This document shows, piece after piece, positions 1 to 8,063 of a stretch of DNA of 40,331 nucleotides (positions are counted from its first letter, which is position 1; each line of letters opens with the position of its first letter). The translations under genes were made by a program, and so were the position numbers. The DNA comes from Bacteroidales bacterium (lineage in GTDB: Bacteria; Bacteroidota; Bacteroidia; Bacteroidales; UBA932), in the NCBI GenBank assembly GCA_004552965.1, contig SFMU01000016.1, positions 1 to 40,331 of the forward strand. The letters are read 5' to 3'. The notes under the pieces are model-generated. The model did not search any database, was not told where the DNA came from, and worked only from the letters and a program-made list of their open reading frames with translations.

Positions 1-1052
1 ATCTGGAGCTGGTTGATGCATTCCTGGATGTCTCCGTCCATGAAGACAGGAAGATTGTACATCGACCAGTTGATGCGGTGGTCCGTCACCCTGCCCTGAG
101 GATAGTTGTAGGTGCGGATCTTGGCCGAACGGTCGCCGGTGGAAACCATTGTCTTGCGCTTTGCACCGATCTCGTCGAGATATTTCTGGTGCTCGAGATT
201 GTAGAGTCGGGTACGGAGCTCTTCGAAAGCCCTGTCCTTGTTCTTGAGCTGGGACCTTTCCTCCTGGCACTGGACCACGAGACCTGAAGGAATATGTGTC
301 AGTCGCACGGCCGAGTAGGTGGTGTTGACACCCTGACCTCCCGGTCCGGATGCGCAGAAGAGGTCGAGGCGGATGTCATCCCACTTGAGGTCGACATCGA
401 ACTCGCCGGCTTCCGGGAAGACTGCGACGGAAGCCGCAGAAGTCTGGATCCTGCCCTGGGTCTCGGTCTGTGGAACGCGCTGTACGCGGTGGACGCCGGA
501 TTCATATTTCATGATGCCGTAGACGCCCTCGTCATTAGATGAGAGCTTGAAGACGATGAGCTTGTAGCCTCCCGATGTGCCGGGAGCCTGGTCGTTGATC
601 TCGATCTTCCAGCCCCTTTTCTCGGCATATTTCGAGTACATCCTGAAAAGGTCTCCCGCGAATATGGCGGCCTCGTCACCGCCTGCCCCGCCACGGATTT
701 CCACAATGGCGTTCTTGCTGTCATCCGGGTCGGCCGGGATGAGGAGAATCTTGATCTCTTCCTCCATCTGCGGCAGTTTAGGCTCGATTTCGGCGACTTC
801 CGCCTTGGCCATGTCACGCAGGTCCTCATCCTTCTCGTTCACGAGGATGTCCTTTGCCTCGGCAAGTTCGTCCACAAGTTTCTTGTACTCGAGACCTGCC
901 TTGATGATCGGCTGAAGTTCCTTGTAGTCTTTGTTCAGCTGGACATATTTCTTCATGTCAGCTATGACCTCCGGGTCGGAAAGCTGGTTCTGAAGCTGAT
1001 TGTATTTGTCCTGGAGAGCCAGGATCTTGTCTACTAATGTGTTCTCTGCCAT
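1..1052 (-). CDS. prfA: Peptide chain release factor 1, 3' end cut by window edge
   Basis: Class I release factor that reads UAA and UAG in the ribosomal A site and triggers peptidyl-tRNA hydrolysis in the cytoplasm. About 350 residues are visible from an ATG at 1052; the family is about 355-360 residues, so only the last few are missing. The reverse strand reads MAENTLVDKILAL, then the acidic coiled-coil domain, then VQRVPQTETQGRIQTSAA. PQT sits where RF1 has its P-x-T stop-recognition tripeptide (RF2 has SPF). The catalytic loop is GPGGQGVNTT, with the GGQ present. The domain 4 end reads YNLPVFMDGDIQECI. It lies 34 bp downstream of the GNAT-like gene on the same strand and is probably co-transcribed with it. 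I am sure of the RF1 family. Confidence 0.96.
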   Translation of the reverse strand, partial: MAENTLVDKILALQDKYNQLQNQLSDPEVIADMKKYVQLNKDYKELQPIIKAGLEYKKLVDELAEAKDILVNEKDEDLRDMAKAEVAEIEPKLPQMEEEIKILLIPADPDDSKNAIVEIRGGAGGDEAAIFAGDLFRMYSKYAEKRGWKIEINDQAPGTSGGYKLIVFKLSSNDEGVYGIMKYESGVHRVQRVPQTETQGRIQTSAASVAVFPEAGEFDVDLKWDDIRLDLFCASGPGGQGVNTTYSAVRLTHIPSGLVVQCQEERSQLKNKDRAFEELRTRLYNLEHQKYLDEIGAKRKTMVSTGDRSAKIRTYNYPQGRVTDHRINWSMYNLPVFMDGDIQECINQLQ

Positions 1053-1086
1053 TGAATATGGTAAATGATGTCTTTCGGATTCTGTG

Positions 1087-2205
1087 TCAGATTGATTTCA
1101 GGTAGCAGCGCCTGCGCATGAACGGAACGTTCTCGTAGTTGCTCCACACGTTGGCTGCACTGTTGGACTCTATCTGCGGGTTGGTGATGCCCCAGACCGT
1201 TCCGGCGGCAATGTACTTCTCGGACATGGTGGAGTGGTAGACTGCCGAGATGCCCTTGTTCTGCCATTCAGGCACGGCTCCGTTGAGCATCAGGTCGACG
1301 GTGTCGTAGCGGTACATAGCCTTGAGGAGGTGGAACCAGCCGAACGGAAAGAGGTGTCCCTTGCACTTCTTGAGGGCTTCGGAGATGGTCGGGATGGATA
1401 TTCCGAAAGCGACAAGCTTTTCGTTCTGGTCCAGGATGATGCTGCTGGTCTTGTCGTTGATGAAAGGCAGGAAAGCAGATGCCTCTTCATCGATCTCCTC
1501 ATCCGTGAAAGGAATGAAGTTGTAGACGGTGTCGGCGAAGCTCTTGTTGTAGACTTCAAAGAAGTACCTTACCATCGCCTTGTCCTTCTTGAGGCTGTTC
1601 AGGCTGCCTTCGTGAAGGTTGTAACGCTCTTTGAGAAGCTTTCCGATCCTGGTGACCTTTTCCGGAAGCTCAAGGTTGGACCTGACCTTGTACTGAAGCC
1701 AGTCGCACTCCTTCTCATAGCCCAGACGTGTGATGAAGTCGTTGTAGTACGGGAAGTTGTAGAGACAGTTGAAAGGAGGGGTGTTCTCGAAGCCTTCCAC
1801 CAGCATGCCCTGCTTGCCGAGGGTGTTGTAATAGAGAGGGCCGTGGATTTCATTCATCCCGTTCTCCCTTGCCCAGTCTTCGGCGGTGTGGATGAGCAGT
1901 TCTGCGACCCTGAAGTCATCGATGGTGTCGAACCACCCGAAACGGGCTCTCTTCTTGCCGTATCTTTCGTTGTACCTCGGATTGATCATTCCGCAGATTC
2001 TGCCTGCGACCTTCTTTCCGTCCATCACCATCCACATCTTTCTCTTGCAGTAGGACAGGGTGGAAACTTTGGTGAGCGACTTCACCTGGTCGCTGTGAAG
2101 CGCAGGTACGTATTGCGGACAATTCCTATAGAGTTTGTCAGGGAACTTGATGAACCTCATCAGATCCCTTCTGGTTTCAACTTCTACGACAGTGTAGTTT
2201 GGCAT
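1087..2205 (-). CDS. GNAT-fold acyltransferase-like protein (372 aa)
   Basis: Conserved Bacteroidota protein that looks like a divergent N-acetyltransferase (GNAT fold); its substrate is unknown. It begins MPNYTVVEVETRRDLMRF. A central stretch around residues 65-160 has the pattern of a GNAT core: a strand with KVAGRICGMINPRYNERYG, then RFGWFDTIDDFRVAELL, a helix AEDWARENGMNEIHGP, and a GKQGMLVEGF segment. No signal peptide or membrane segment is seen. It is preceded by its own promoter (TTTG at 2274-2277 and TATCTTTG at 2247-2254, both on the minus strand), giving a leader of about 35 nt. prfA follows 34 bp downstream. No acetyl-CoA-binding R/Q-x-x-G-x-G/A signature is clear, so the enzymatic role is an inference from overall resemblance. 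Confidence 0.8.
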   Translation of the reverse strand: MPNYTVVEVETRRDLMRFIKFPDKLYRNCPQYVPALHSDQVKSLTKVSTLSYCKRKMWMVMDGKKVAGRICGMINPRYNERYGKKRARFGWFDTIDDFRVAELLIHTAEDWARENGMNEIHGPLYYNTLGKQGMLVEGFENTPPFNCLYNFPYYNDFITRLGYEKECDWLQYKVRSNLELPEKVTRIGKLLKERYNLHEGSLNSLKKDKAMVRYFFEVYNKSFADTVYNFIPFTDEEIDEEASAFLPFINDKTSSIILDQNEKLVAFGISIPTISEALKKCKGHLFPFGWFHLLKAMYRYDTVDLMLNGAVPEWQNKGISAVYHSTMSEKYIAAGTVWGITNPQIESNSAANVWSNYENVPFMRRRCYLKSI

Positions 2206-2246
2206 AATTATGTGCTTTCAGTCTGCCCGATTCTTCGGCAAGATTG

Positions 2247-2277
2247 CAAAGATAACTATTATTGACTGATTGGCAAA
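2247..2277 (-). promoter_or_regulatory. Bacteroidota-type promoter of the GNAT-prfA unit
   Basis: On the minus strand a -33 TTTG (complement of 2274-2277) is followed after 19 bp by the -7 element TATCTTTG (complement of 2247-2254). This matches the TTTG-N19-TAnnTTTG consensus. The start codon at 2205 would leave a leader of about 35 nt. Confidence 0.7.
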
Positions 2278-2306
2278 AACTTGCGACCTTTAATCAATAT
2301 TCTTTT

Positions 2307-3125
2307 TTACAATCCTCTGGCTTTTGCCTCGTCCCAGATCTCATCCATCTGCTCCAGAGTCATGTCGTGGAGGTCTCTGCCCTGCCTGATGGTCTTCTCC
2401 TCGAGGTAGGTGAAACGGCGGCGGAATTTGTCGCAGGCACGGTTCAGGGCAGTGTCAGGGTCCAGTCCGTAAAGCCTTGCCGCATTGATGGTCGCGAACA
2501 TGAAATCGCCGAGTTCCTCTTCCGCCCTGCTGCGGGCGGCTGCCGCCTCATCTTCGGAGGACGCCTTGTCAAGGGCTTCGAGTTCGGCTTCATATTCACC
2601 GAGCTCCTCTTTCACCTTGTCCCAGACATCCTGCTTCTTCTCCCAGTCGAAGCCGACTCCGCGGGCCTTGTCCTGCATCGAATATGCCTTCAGGACAGTC
2701 GGCATCGAGTCCGGAATCCCCGACAGGATGCGTCTGTTGCCGCCTTTCTCCTTGGCTTTGAGCATTTCCCAGTTGGTGGACACTTCTTCGGCATCGGCTG
2801 CCTTAGTGTCGGAGAAGACGTGCGGGTGGCGGTAGATCATCTTTTCGCAGAGTTTGTCCATCACATCGGCGATGTCGAATCTGCCCTCCTCTTCGGCAAT
2901 CCGGGAGTAGAACATTATGTGGAGGAAAACGTCCCCAAGTTCCTTCTTGAGATTGTCCTCTTCTTTCTTGAGCACGGCATCGCTCAACTCGTAGACCTCT
3001 TCCAGAGTCATCGGACGGAGCGATTCGTTGGTCTGGGCCCGGTTCCATGGACATTCCTCCCGGAGCCTGTCCATGACCTCCAATGCCTTTTCGAATGATT
3101 TGAGTTTCTTGTCCTTGTTCTTCAT
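2307..3125 (-). CDS. mazG: Nucleoside triphosphate pyrophosphohydrolase MazG
   Basis: Cytoplasmic all-alpha NTP pyrophosphohydrolase that cleaves (d)NTPs to NMP and PPi. From the ATG at 3125 (MKNKDKKLKSFEKALEVM) it is 272 residues, the usual two-domain length. The first MazG domain carries ECPWNRAQTNESLRPMTLEE and the metal motif EExxE12-28ExxD, seen as LEEVYELSDAV followed by LKKELGDVFLH. The second half repeats this as VKEELGEYEAEL and AEEELGDFMFATIN. An upstream in-frame start at 3164 would add 13 hydrophobic residues, but it lies upstream of the predicted -7 box (3132-3139), so I reject it. The chosen ATG starts only about 6 nt after that box, so the mRNA may be leaderless. Confidence 0.93.
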   Translation of the reverse strand: MKNKDKKLKSFEKALEVMDRLREECPWNRAQTNESLRPMTLEEVYELSDAVLKKEEDNLKKELGDVFLHIMFYSRIAEEEGRFDIADVMDKLCEKMIYRHPHVFSDTKAADAEEVSTNWEMLKAKEKGGNRRILSGIPDSMPTVLKAYSMQDKARGVGFDWEKKQDVWDKVKEELGEYEAELEALDKASSEDEAAAARSRAEEELGDFMFATINAARLYGLDPDTALNRACDKFRRRFTYLEEKTIRQGRDLHDMTLEQMDEIWDEAKARGL

Positions 3126-3131
3126 ACTCTG

Positions 3132-3139
3132 CAAAAATA
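3132..3139 (-). promoter_or_regulatory. -7 element of mazG promoter
   Basis: The minus strand reads TATTTTTG, fitting TAnnTTTG. It ends 6 nt before the mazG ATG, so transcription would begin at or within a base or two of the start codon. No clear -33 box is seen. Confidence 0.5.
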
Positions 3140-3152
3140 GTAAAAAAACACC

Positions 3153-3160
3153 TATCTTTG
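3153..3160 (+). promoter_or_regulatory. -7 element of CoA-transferase promoter
   Basis: TATCTTTG fits TAnnTTTG and lies 25 bp before the ATG at 3186. It is back to back with the divergent mazG box, so two promoters share about 60 bp. Confidence 0.55.
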
Positions 3161-3185
3161 TCATGATGAACCATTGACAATCATT

Positions 3186-4487
3186 ATGAAGCCAATCCGT
3201 TATGTCACTGCCGACGAGGCGGTGAGCGCAATCAGGTCAGGAGACAGGATCCATCTGAGCAGTGTCGCAAGCACTCCGATGGCCCTTATCGACGCCCTTG
3301 TCCGCAGGGCTGAAGCTCATGAAGTGGAAGACCTGCATTTCCATCATTTCCACACTGAAGGTCCTGCACCGTATTCGGATCCCAAGTATTCCGGAATCTT
3401 CTTCGAGCAGGGTTTCTTCATCGGTCCGAACCTGCGCGCCAACGTCAATTCCGGCTATGCCGACTGGATTCCGGTCCATCTGGCCGAATCTCAGAAACTT
3501 TACCGTGCCGGAGCCATCAGGCTGGGCGCCGCGATGGTGCAGGTCTCGCTTCCGGATGAGAACGGAATGGTTTCCCTCGGCACCTCGGTCGACTGCTCCA
3601 TCGCGGCAATCGAGACCGCCAGGGTGAAGATTGCGGTAGTGAATCCGAATGTGCCTTTTGCCTATGGCGACCTGGTGCCGCTGGATGCTTTCGACTATCT
3701 TGTCAAGGACGATTCTCCGCTGATTACCAAGGATTTCGTCTCTCCTACCCCGACGGAAGAGATCATCGGAAAGAACTGCGCGGCCCTGGTGCCAGACGGA
3801 GCCTGCATCCAGATGGGCATCGGTGCCCTTCCGAATGCCCTCGCCGCACAACTTTCGGACCACCGCAATCTTGGCATTCACACCGAAATGTTTGCGGACG
3901 GCATCCTGGGTCTTATCAAGAAAGGTGTCGTCAACGGCGCCTGCAAGAAGATTGACACCGGAAAGGTCGTGGCCTCCTTCCTCCTCGGTTCCCAGGATGT
4001 GTATTCCTTCATCGACCACAATCCTGACGTCCTGATGAAGGACATCAAGTACGTCAACGACCCTTGGGTCATCTCCCGCAATCCGAACATGATCGCGATC
4101 AATTCGGCTGTAGAAGTGGACCTCACCGGCCAGATCTGCGCTGACTCGATCGGAACCAGGATTTTCTCCGGCACAGGCGGCCAGCTGGATTTCGTCAAGG
4201 GAGCGACAATGTCGGAGGGAGGCGTCTCGATGACAGCCTTCGCATCCAGGACAGCCAAGGGTAAGCCGAAGATCGTTCCGATGCTGAATCCAGGCGCCGG
4301 AGTGGTCACTCCGAGGGCGGACGCCCATTGGATTGTCACTGAATATGGTGCCGTCGACCTCTGGGGCAAATCCCTGCAGGAAAGGGCGAAACTTCTCATT
4401 GGCATCGCCCATCCGGACGACCGGGAGATGCTCGACAGGGCTGCCTTCGAGAGGTTCGGCCCGCATTGGCACGTGGTGAGGATCTGA
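3186..4487 (+). CDS. Acetyl-CoA hydrolase / 4-hydroxybutyrate-type CoA-transferase
   Basis: Family I-type CoA-transferase of the acetyl-CoA hydrolase/4-hydroxybutyrate CoA-transferase group, which moves CoA between short acyl-CoAs and acetate through a glutamyl-CoA thioester. From ATG 3186 it is 433 residues (MKPIRYVTADEAVSAI), normal for the family. The N-terminal half has DLHFHHFHTEGPAPY; the C-terminal half has GIHTEMFADG, where Glu234 sits at the expected catalytic position, followed by GSGG-like SGTGGQLDFVKGA and a terminal HPDDREML. A TTG at 3174 could extend it by four residues; ATG is preferred. The gene stands alone, convergent with btuG (6 bp apart). Substrate (acetate, butyrate, succinate, 4-hydroxybutyrate) cannot be assigned from sequence. 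Confidence 0.9.
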   Translation: MKPIRYVTADEAVSAIRSGDRIHLSSVASTPMALIDALVRRAEAHEVEDLHFHHFHTEGPAPYSDPKYSGIFFEQGFFIGPNLRANVNSGYADWIPVHLAESQKLYRAGAIRLGAAMVQVSLPDENGMVSLGTSVDCSIAAIETARVKIAVVNPNVPFAYGDLVPLDAFDYLVKDDSPLITKDFVSPTPTEEIIGKNCAALVPDGACIQMGIGALPNALAAQLSDHRNLGIHTEMFADGILGLIKKGVVNGACKKIDTGKVVASFLLGSQDVYSFIDHNPDVLMKDIKYVNDPWVISRNPNMIAINSAVEVDLTGQICADSIGTRIFSGTGGQLDFVKGATMSEGGVSMTAFASRTAKGKPKIVPMLNPGAGVVTPRADAHWIVTEYGAVDLWGKSLQERAKLLIGIAHPDDREMLDRAAFERFGPHWHVVRI

Positions 4488-4493
4488 CAGGGC

Positions 4494-5639
4494 CTATCTG
4501 TTTCCGGCCATATGTCCGGGACAGACTCCCACGGCATATTTCCCGACAAAAGATCCATCTGCGCCGAAGCGGTGGACACTGCCTCTGTTGACATAGTCGC
4601 CCGAATCGGCCACGAAGACACTCCCGTCGGAGTCTATGAATATGCCGGAAGGCGATCCCATCTCCTTTACCGCCTTGACAATCCCGTCATCGGCTGAACC
4701 TCCCTCCGGAGCCAGCCCAGGCTCTGTTCTGATTCCCTCTGCTCCGACCCTTATCCGGTTCGTGTGGAAAGTGTAGCCGTTGGATGCGGCATCATATTCG
4801 GAGCCGATGGTGAAGAAACTGTCTCCCAGGGTTGCCGCATAGGTTGCCGGAAAATCGAAGCTCTCCACGACGCTGCACGTCCTGCAGTCGATGATGACCG
4901 CCCCGGCAGGCGATTCCCAATAGTCTCCCGCGGCATTGACGAGGAGATATTCAGGATACTTCTCGTTCTGGAGGAAAGCCCCGTAAAGGTTCTTCATCCC
5001 GGTGTCTATGGTCCCTGTCACTTCCATCGTCTCCGCATCCACGACGGAAACCGTCTGCTCGTAACCGTGCCCTCCGAGGTAGGCGTATCCTCCGGTGTTG
5101 GCAACGAAGAGCTTCCCCTCGTAGAGGACAATCCCTTCAGGTTCGTAACCCACTTTAGCCTTTGACACCAGCCTGCAGTCTTCCAGACTGAGCTTGGCCA
5201 CGTAGCCGTCATCGGCATAGGAAGTGGCATAGAGGAAGCCGTTCTGCTCGTCGGCAACAAGTTTCCTGACATTCGGGACAGCCTCGGTCGAAGCTATGGA
5301 TTTTCCGTCAAGGTCGCAGATCTGGATGATGTTGGAACCGTTTACGGCTATCGCGATCCTGTCCTCGAGGACCAGGATGTCATTGGCTGTGTCACCCAGG
5401 GGGAAGCCGTTGGCGGTTGAGAAGATGTCTGCGGTGACGCTGCCTGTCTTCAGGTCGAGGACTGACAGGGAGGCGTTGTTGGCTCCGTAGACTCCGTCGT
5501 TGAGGATGTAGATTCTTTCGGCGGATTGTGGGGTTGGATCCTCGATAGGGTTCTCATCTGTACAGCCTGTTGCCAAAAGAATAAGGGCTGCGGCGAACAG
5601 GCCGGTGATCTGTCTGATGTTCGTTTTCATTTTGTCCAT
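4494..5639 (-). CDS. btuG: Surface beta-propeller lipoprotein, BtuG-like cobalamin-binding protein
   Basis: Predicted outer-membrane, surface-exposed lipoprotein that captures cobalamin and passes it to BtuB. The 381 residues start MDKMKTNIRQITGLF (M4, at 5630, is an alternative start), with a signal peptide and lipobox LLATGC (Cys26). The rest is a YncE/DUF5074-like propeller: repeated blades such as RIYILNDGVYGANNASLSVLD, VRKLVADEQNGFLYATSY, GIVLYEGKLFVANTGGY, YGAFLQNEKYPEYLLVNAA and SGIFIDSDGSVFVADSGDY. It is the second gene after the cobalamin riboswitch and btuB. Characterised BtuG proteins of Bacteroides are seven-bladed propeller lipoproteins encoded next to btuB; that knowledge plus this context gives the call. 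A general YncE-like role is the alternative. Confidence 0.78.
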   Translation of the reverse strand: MDKMKTNIRQITGLFAAALILLATGCTDENPIEDPTPQSAERIYILNDGVYGANNASLSVLDLKTGSVTADIFSTANGFPLGDTANDILVLEDRIAIAVNGSNIIQICDLDGKSIASTEAVPNVRKLVADEQNGFLYATSYADDGYVAKLSLEDCRLVSKAKVGYEPEGIVLYEGKLFVANTGGYAYLGGHGYEQTVSVVDAETMEVTGTIDTGMKNLYGAFLQNEKYPEYLLVNAAGDYWESPAGAVIIDCRTCSVVESFDFPATYAATLGDSFFTIGSEYDAASNGYTFHTNRIRVGAEGIRTEPGLAPEGGSADDGIVKAVKEMGSPSGIFIDSDGSVFVADSGDYVNRGSVHRFGADGSFVGKYAVGVCPGHMAGNR

Positions 5640-5710
5640 TGTATTGAAGGTTTATGATTGTCTTGATGATTCATTTCTGCTTTCGGAACTTGCCGGCAGC
5701 CGTGTGTCCG

Positions 5711-5751
5711 GTCATCCCTGTCTTGTCTGTCATTCCTGTCTTGTCTGTCAT
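5711..5751. repeat. Tandem 18-bp repeat between btuB and btuG
   Basis: Two consecutive 18-bp units, GTCATYCCTGTCTTGTCT, at 5711-5728 and 5729-5746, are followed by the first five bases of a third. They differ at one base. The repeat lies in the 122-bp spacer between the btuB stop and the btuG start. Its function is unknown; slippage expansion is likely. Confidence 0.85.
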
Positions 5752-5761
5752 GATTCCGGCT

Positions 5762-7771
5762 TTACATTTCGAGTGAGATTCCGATGCTTGCTCCTGTGCC
5801 CGGCATCGGGTAGCGGCGGACTATTTCGTACCTTGCGCAGAGCAGGTTTGTCAGGCTGACAATGCCCTTGAGCCTCGATTTGCCTATGTCCACGATCTTC
5901 CTTGAAAGGTTCAGGTCGACAGTGCTCCATCCCTTGAGAAGGGTTTCCCGGTTGTTGTCGGAGGCGCTGTATCTCTTCCCGGAGCACAGGAGGGATACGC
6001 ACAGCTCCCAAGGCCCTTTTGCGGCGGTGACGACTGCGGATCCCGAATGGAAGGGCGTGTAGGGGATCTGTCCTCCGTAGCCGATGTTGCCGGGGTCGCT
6101 GCGGTCGGTGGCTTTTTCAAATGAATATGTGACCAGGGAGTTCACGGAAAGGCCGCCAAGGCTGCAGCTGTGTGTCAGGCTGAGGGAAAGCCCTCCTCCA
6201 CGGACCTCTCCGAAATTCATCATCGACCAGCGGAACTGGCTGTTGACCGGCACTGCGACAATCTTGTCCCTCACCCTGTTGAGGAAAGCGTCGGCGGACA
6301 GGCGGAACTGATGCTTCCACCCTTGGGGAGAGACCAGGTCGAACCCGATGTCTGCCTGGGTGGCATATTCGGGCCTGATTGCGGCATTCCCGGTCAGGGT
6401 ATAGTACAAGTCATTGAATGTCGGGACCCTGAATATGTCCTTCCAGAAAGTCCTGGCCGTGAAGATGCCGCTTCCGTCTTCCCAGGTGGCAACCACCGCC
6501 GGCGAGACTTTCACCAGGGTCTTGGCAGCACCTTCCGTGAAGTCTTCGACCCTTGTGAAGAGCACTGACGGCTGCAGGGCAAAACTTCCGGCATCTATCT
6601 TGAGAGTGGCCGCCGCCCTGGTGTCGACCCTGCTGACATAGTCGAAATACTTGACGTCGCACTTCAGGTCGGACAGCCTGTTGTCGAGGGACAGTCCGCC
6701 GGACAGCCATCCGAGGGGCTGCCACGACAGGGCCGCCGACAATGAAGCCGTTCTCTGACTGAAACTGTTCCTGATGTCTGACCCTCCTGTCACTTCAGAT
6801 TCGTAGTCTAGCCGGTCCGCTGTCGCCCTGGCATTGAGCAGGAGGTCGAAAGTGCCGAAAGACTTTCTGAATGAACCCTGGACTGACCTGTCCAGGTCCC
6901 ACTGCCTGTCGGAAGGCTCATAGAGACCGGACAGACGGCGTATCACCGGTCCGGGCAGTCCTCTTTCGGACTTGTAGACAGCTGCCCTGAGGCTGAGATT
7001 TCCTCCGAAAGGGGAGGCCCAGAGCCCGAGGCTCAGCCTGGACGAACTGATGTCCCCGCCTTTGCGTCTGCCCGTGGTGTCTTCATATTCGTTTTTTATT
7101 CTGAAGGTGTAGTCGCCTTCGGAGCGGAGGAACGACGCATCGGCGCTGAGTGAAACCTTTCCGATTCTCTTTTCCGCGCGGATGGAGGGGCTGAAGGTCT
7201 TCCACGAACCTGCCCTGAAGCGGGCGGTCAGATTCCAGTCTTTCCCGTCGAAGGACGGTTTCCGGGTGCGGAGATGGACGACGGAGGCACTGGCATATTC
7301 CTCGGCGGACATCAGCAGTCCGGACCTCTGGGCGTTGTTCAGCGAGATGGACTCAAGCTCGTCCGCAGAATACCTTCCGAGGTCGACCTGCCCGTTCTGT
7401 GCATTTGTAATCCTTTGTCCATCAATGAATATGCCGACGTGTCCCGAGCCGAGAGACCGGACATCCACAGTCTTCATCCCGCCGATGCCACCATAGTCCT
7501 TGATTCGTACGCCTGGAAAGAACCCCAGGGCGTCGGCGGCCGAAGCAGGGGAGAGTCTCCTGAGCATCTCTCCTGAAAATGATGAGCGGGGTGTGCCATG
7601 GGAAAGCACCGGAGCGCTTATCCGTGATGTCTGGATGGTGTCGGCAAGGAAAGCCTCACGTGGGGCGGAGATCCCGTCCCGCGGCACTGCGCAACTGTCC
7701 GTCTGCGCATTGATGCCAAGCAGCAATGATTCTGCTCCGATGAGCAGAATGGTCAAGAATGTTTTTTTCAC
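5762..7771 (-). CDS. btuB: TonB-dependent outer-membrane cobalamin receptor
   Basis: 22-strand outer-membrane receptor that imports cobalamin with energy from TonB-ExbBD. 669 residues from a GTG at 7771; no ATG is available between it and the riboswitch. The signal peptide is MKKTFLTILLIGAESLLLG. The plug domain follows (residues about 55-165) with SAADALGFFPGVRIKDYGG, VDVRSLGSGHVGIFIDGQ and QVDLGRYSADELESISL, typical of BtuB-like plugs. The barrel then runs to the C terminus, with paired strands such as WKHQFRLSADAFLNRVRDKI and GYGGQIPYTPFHSGSAVV. It ends ISLEM rather than in the usual C-terminal phenylalanine. No carboxypeptidase-like N-terminal extension is present, so it is not SusC-like. 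The cobalamin riboswitch immediately upstream makes B12 or a cobinamide the very likely ligand. Confidence 0.92.
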   Translation of the reverse strand: MKKTFLTILLIGAESLLLGINAQTDSCAVPRDGISAPREAFLADTIQTSRISAPVLSHGTPRSSFSGEMLRRLSPASAADALGFFPGVRIKDYGGIGGMKTVDVRSLGSGHVGIFIDGQRITNAQNGQVDLGRYSADELESISLNNAQRSGLLMSAEEYASASVVHLRTRKPSFDGKDWNLTARFRAGSWKTFSPSIRAEKRIGKVSLSADASFLRSEGDYTFRIKNEYEDTTGRRKGGDISSSRLSLGLWASPFGGNLSLRAAVYKSERGLPGPVIRRLSGLYEPSDRQWDLDRSVQGSFRKSFGTFDLLLNARATADRLDYESEVTGGSDIRNSFSQRTASLSAALSWQPLGWLSGGLSLDNRLSDLKCDVKYFDYVSRVDTRAAATLKIDAGSFALQPSVLFTRVEDFTEGAAKTLVKVSPAVVATWEDGSGIFTARTFWKDIFRVPTFNDLYYTLTGNAAIRPEYATQADIGFDLVSPQGWKHQFRLSADAFLNRVRDKIVAVPVNSQFRWSMMNFGEVRGGGLSLSLTHSCSLGGLSVNSLVTYSFEKATDRSDPGNIGYGGQIPYTPFHSGSAVVTAAKGPWELCVSLLCSGKRYSASDNNRETLLKGWSTVDLNLSRKIVDIGKSRLKGIVSLTNLLCARYEIVRRYPMPGTGASIGISLEM

Positions 7772-7812
7772 GATACAGACTCCTGTCGTCCCGCAGTTGT
7801 TCCACTATCATC

Positions 7813-7927
7813 GTTCCGGCAGGCTTTCTGGCTTGTCCTTCGTCAGAAGGGCTTACAGCAGCGGGTACTGTCACGGATTCTCACCGTGTTTCCCTGTTGA
7901 CCGGAGACACTTCTCCGGATCCGGAAC
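7813..7927 (-). promoter_or_regulatory. Cobalamin (adenosylcobalamin-type) riboswitch
   Basis: On the minus strand the closing stem P1 is formed by GTTCCGG (complement of 7921-7927) and CCGGAAC (complement of 7813-7819). The conserved B12 box reads AAGCCAGAAAGCCTGCC (complement of 7818-7834), and the core hairpin ACACGGTGAGAATCCGTG is also present. The aptamer lies 41 bp upstream of the btuB GTG. By analogy with the class, ligand binding should lower btuB-btuG expression; the spacer contains ACAG-GAGT-CTGT, a small stem that could sequester a purine-rich ribosome site. Confidence 0.93.
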
Positions 7928-7940
7928 TTCGTAACGGATG

Positions 7941-7948
7941 CAAATGTA
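7941..7948 (-). promoter_or_regulatory. -7 element of the riboswitch-btuB-btuG transcript
   Basis: The minus strand reads TACATTTG (TAnnTTTG). Transcription would start near 7935, just upstream of riboswitch stem P1, which fits a full aptamer at the 5' end of the mRNA. Confidence 0.65.
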
Positions 7949-7960
7949 CGAAATAGTTGT

Positions 7961-7968
7961 TAACTTTG
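7961..7968 (+). promoter_or_regulatory. -7 element of the FKBP gene promoter
   Basis: TAACTTTG fits TAnnTTTG on the plus strand, 12 bp from the divergent btuB box. Start of transcription would be near 7975, giving a leader of about 90 nt before the ATG at 8064. Confidence 0.5.
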
Positions 7969-8063
7969 CATCGCATTCATTTCGCAATCACAAAAATCTT
8001 CACTTGTCGGGAGAAAACGTTTGCCCTGACTTTTTGATGGAAAATTCTAAAAATATTATTTTG

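Noticed and set aside
3237..4472. 411-codon open frame antisense to the CoA-transferase
   Set aside because: The plus-strand reading is a full conserved family member; the antisense reading is a shadow.
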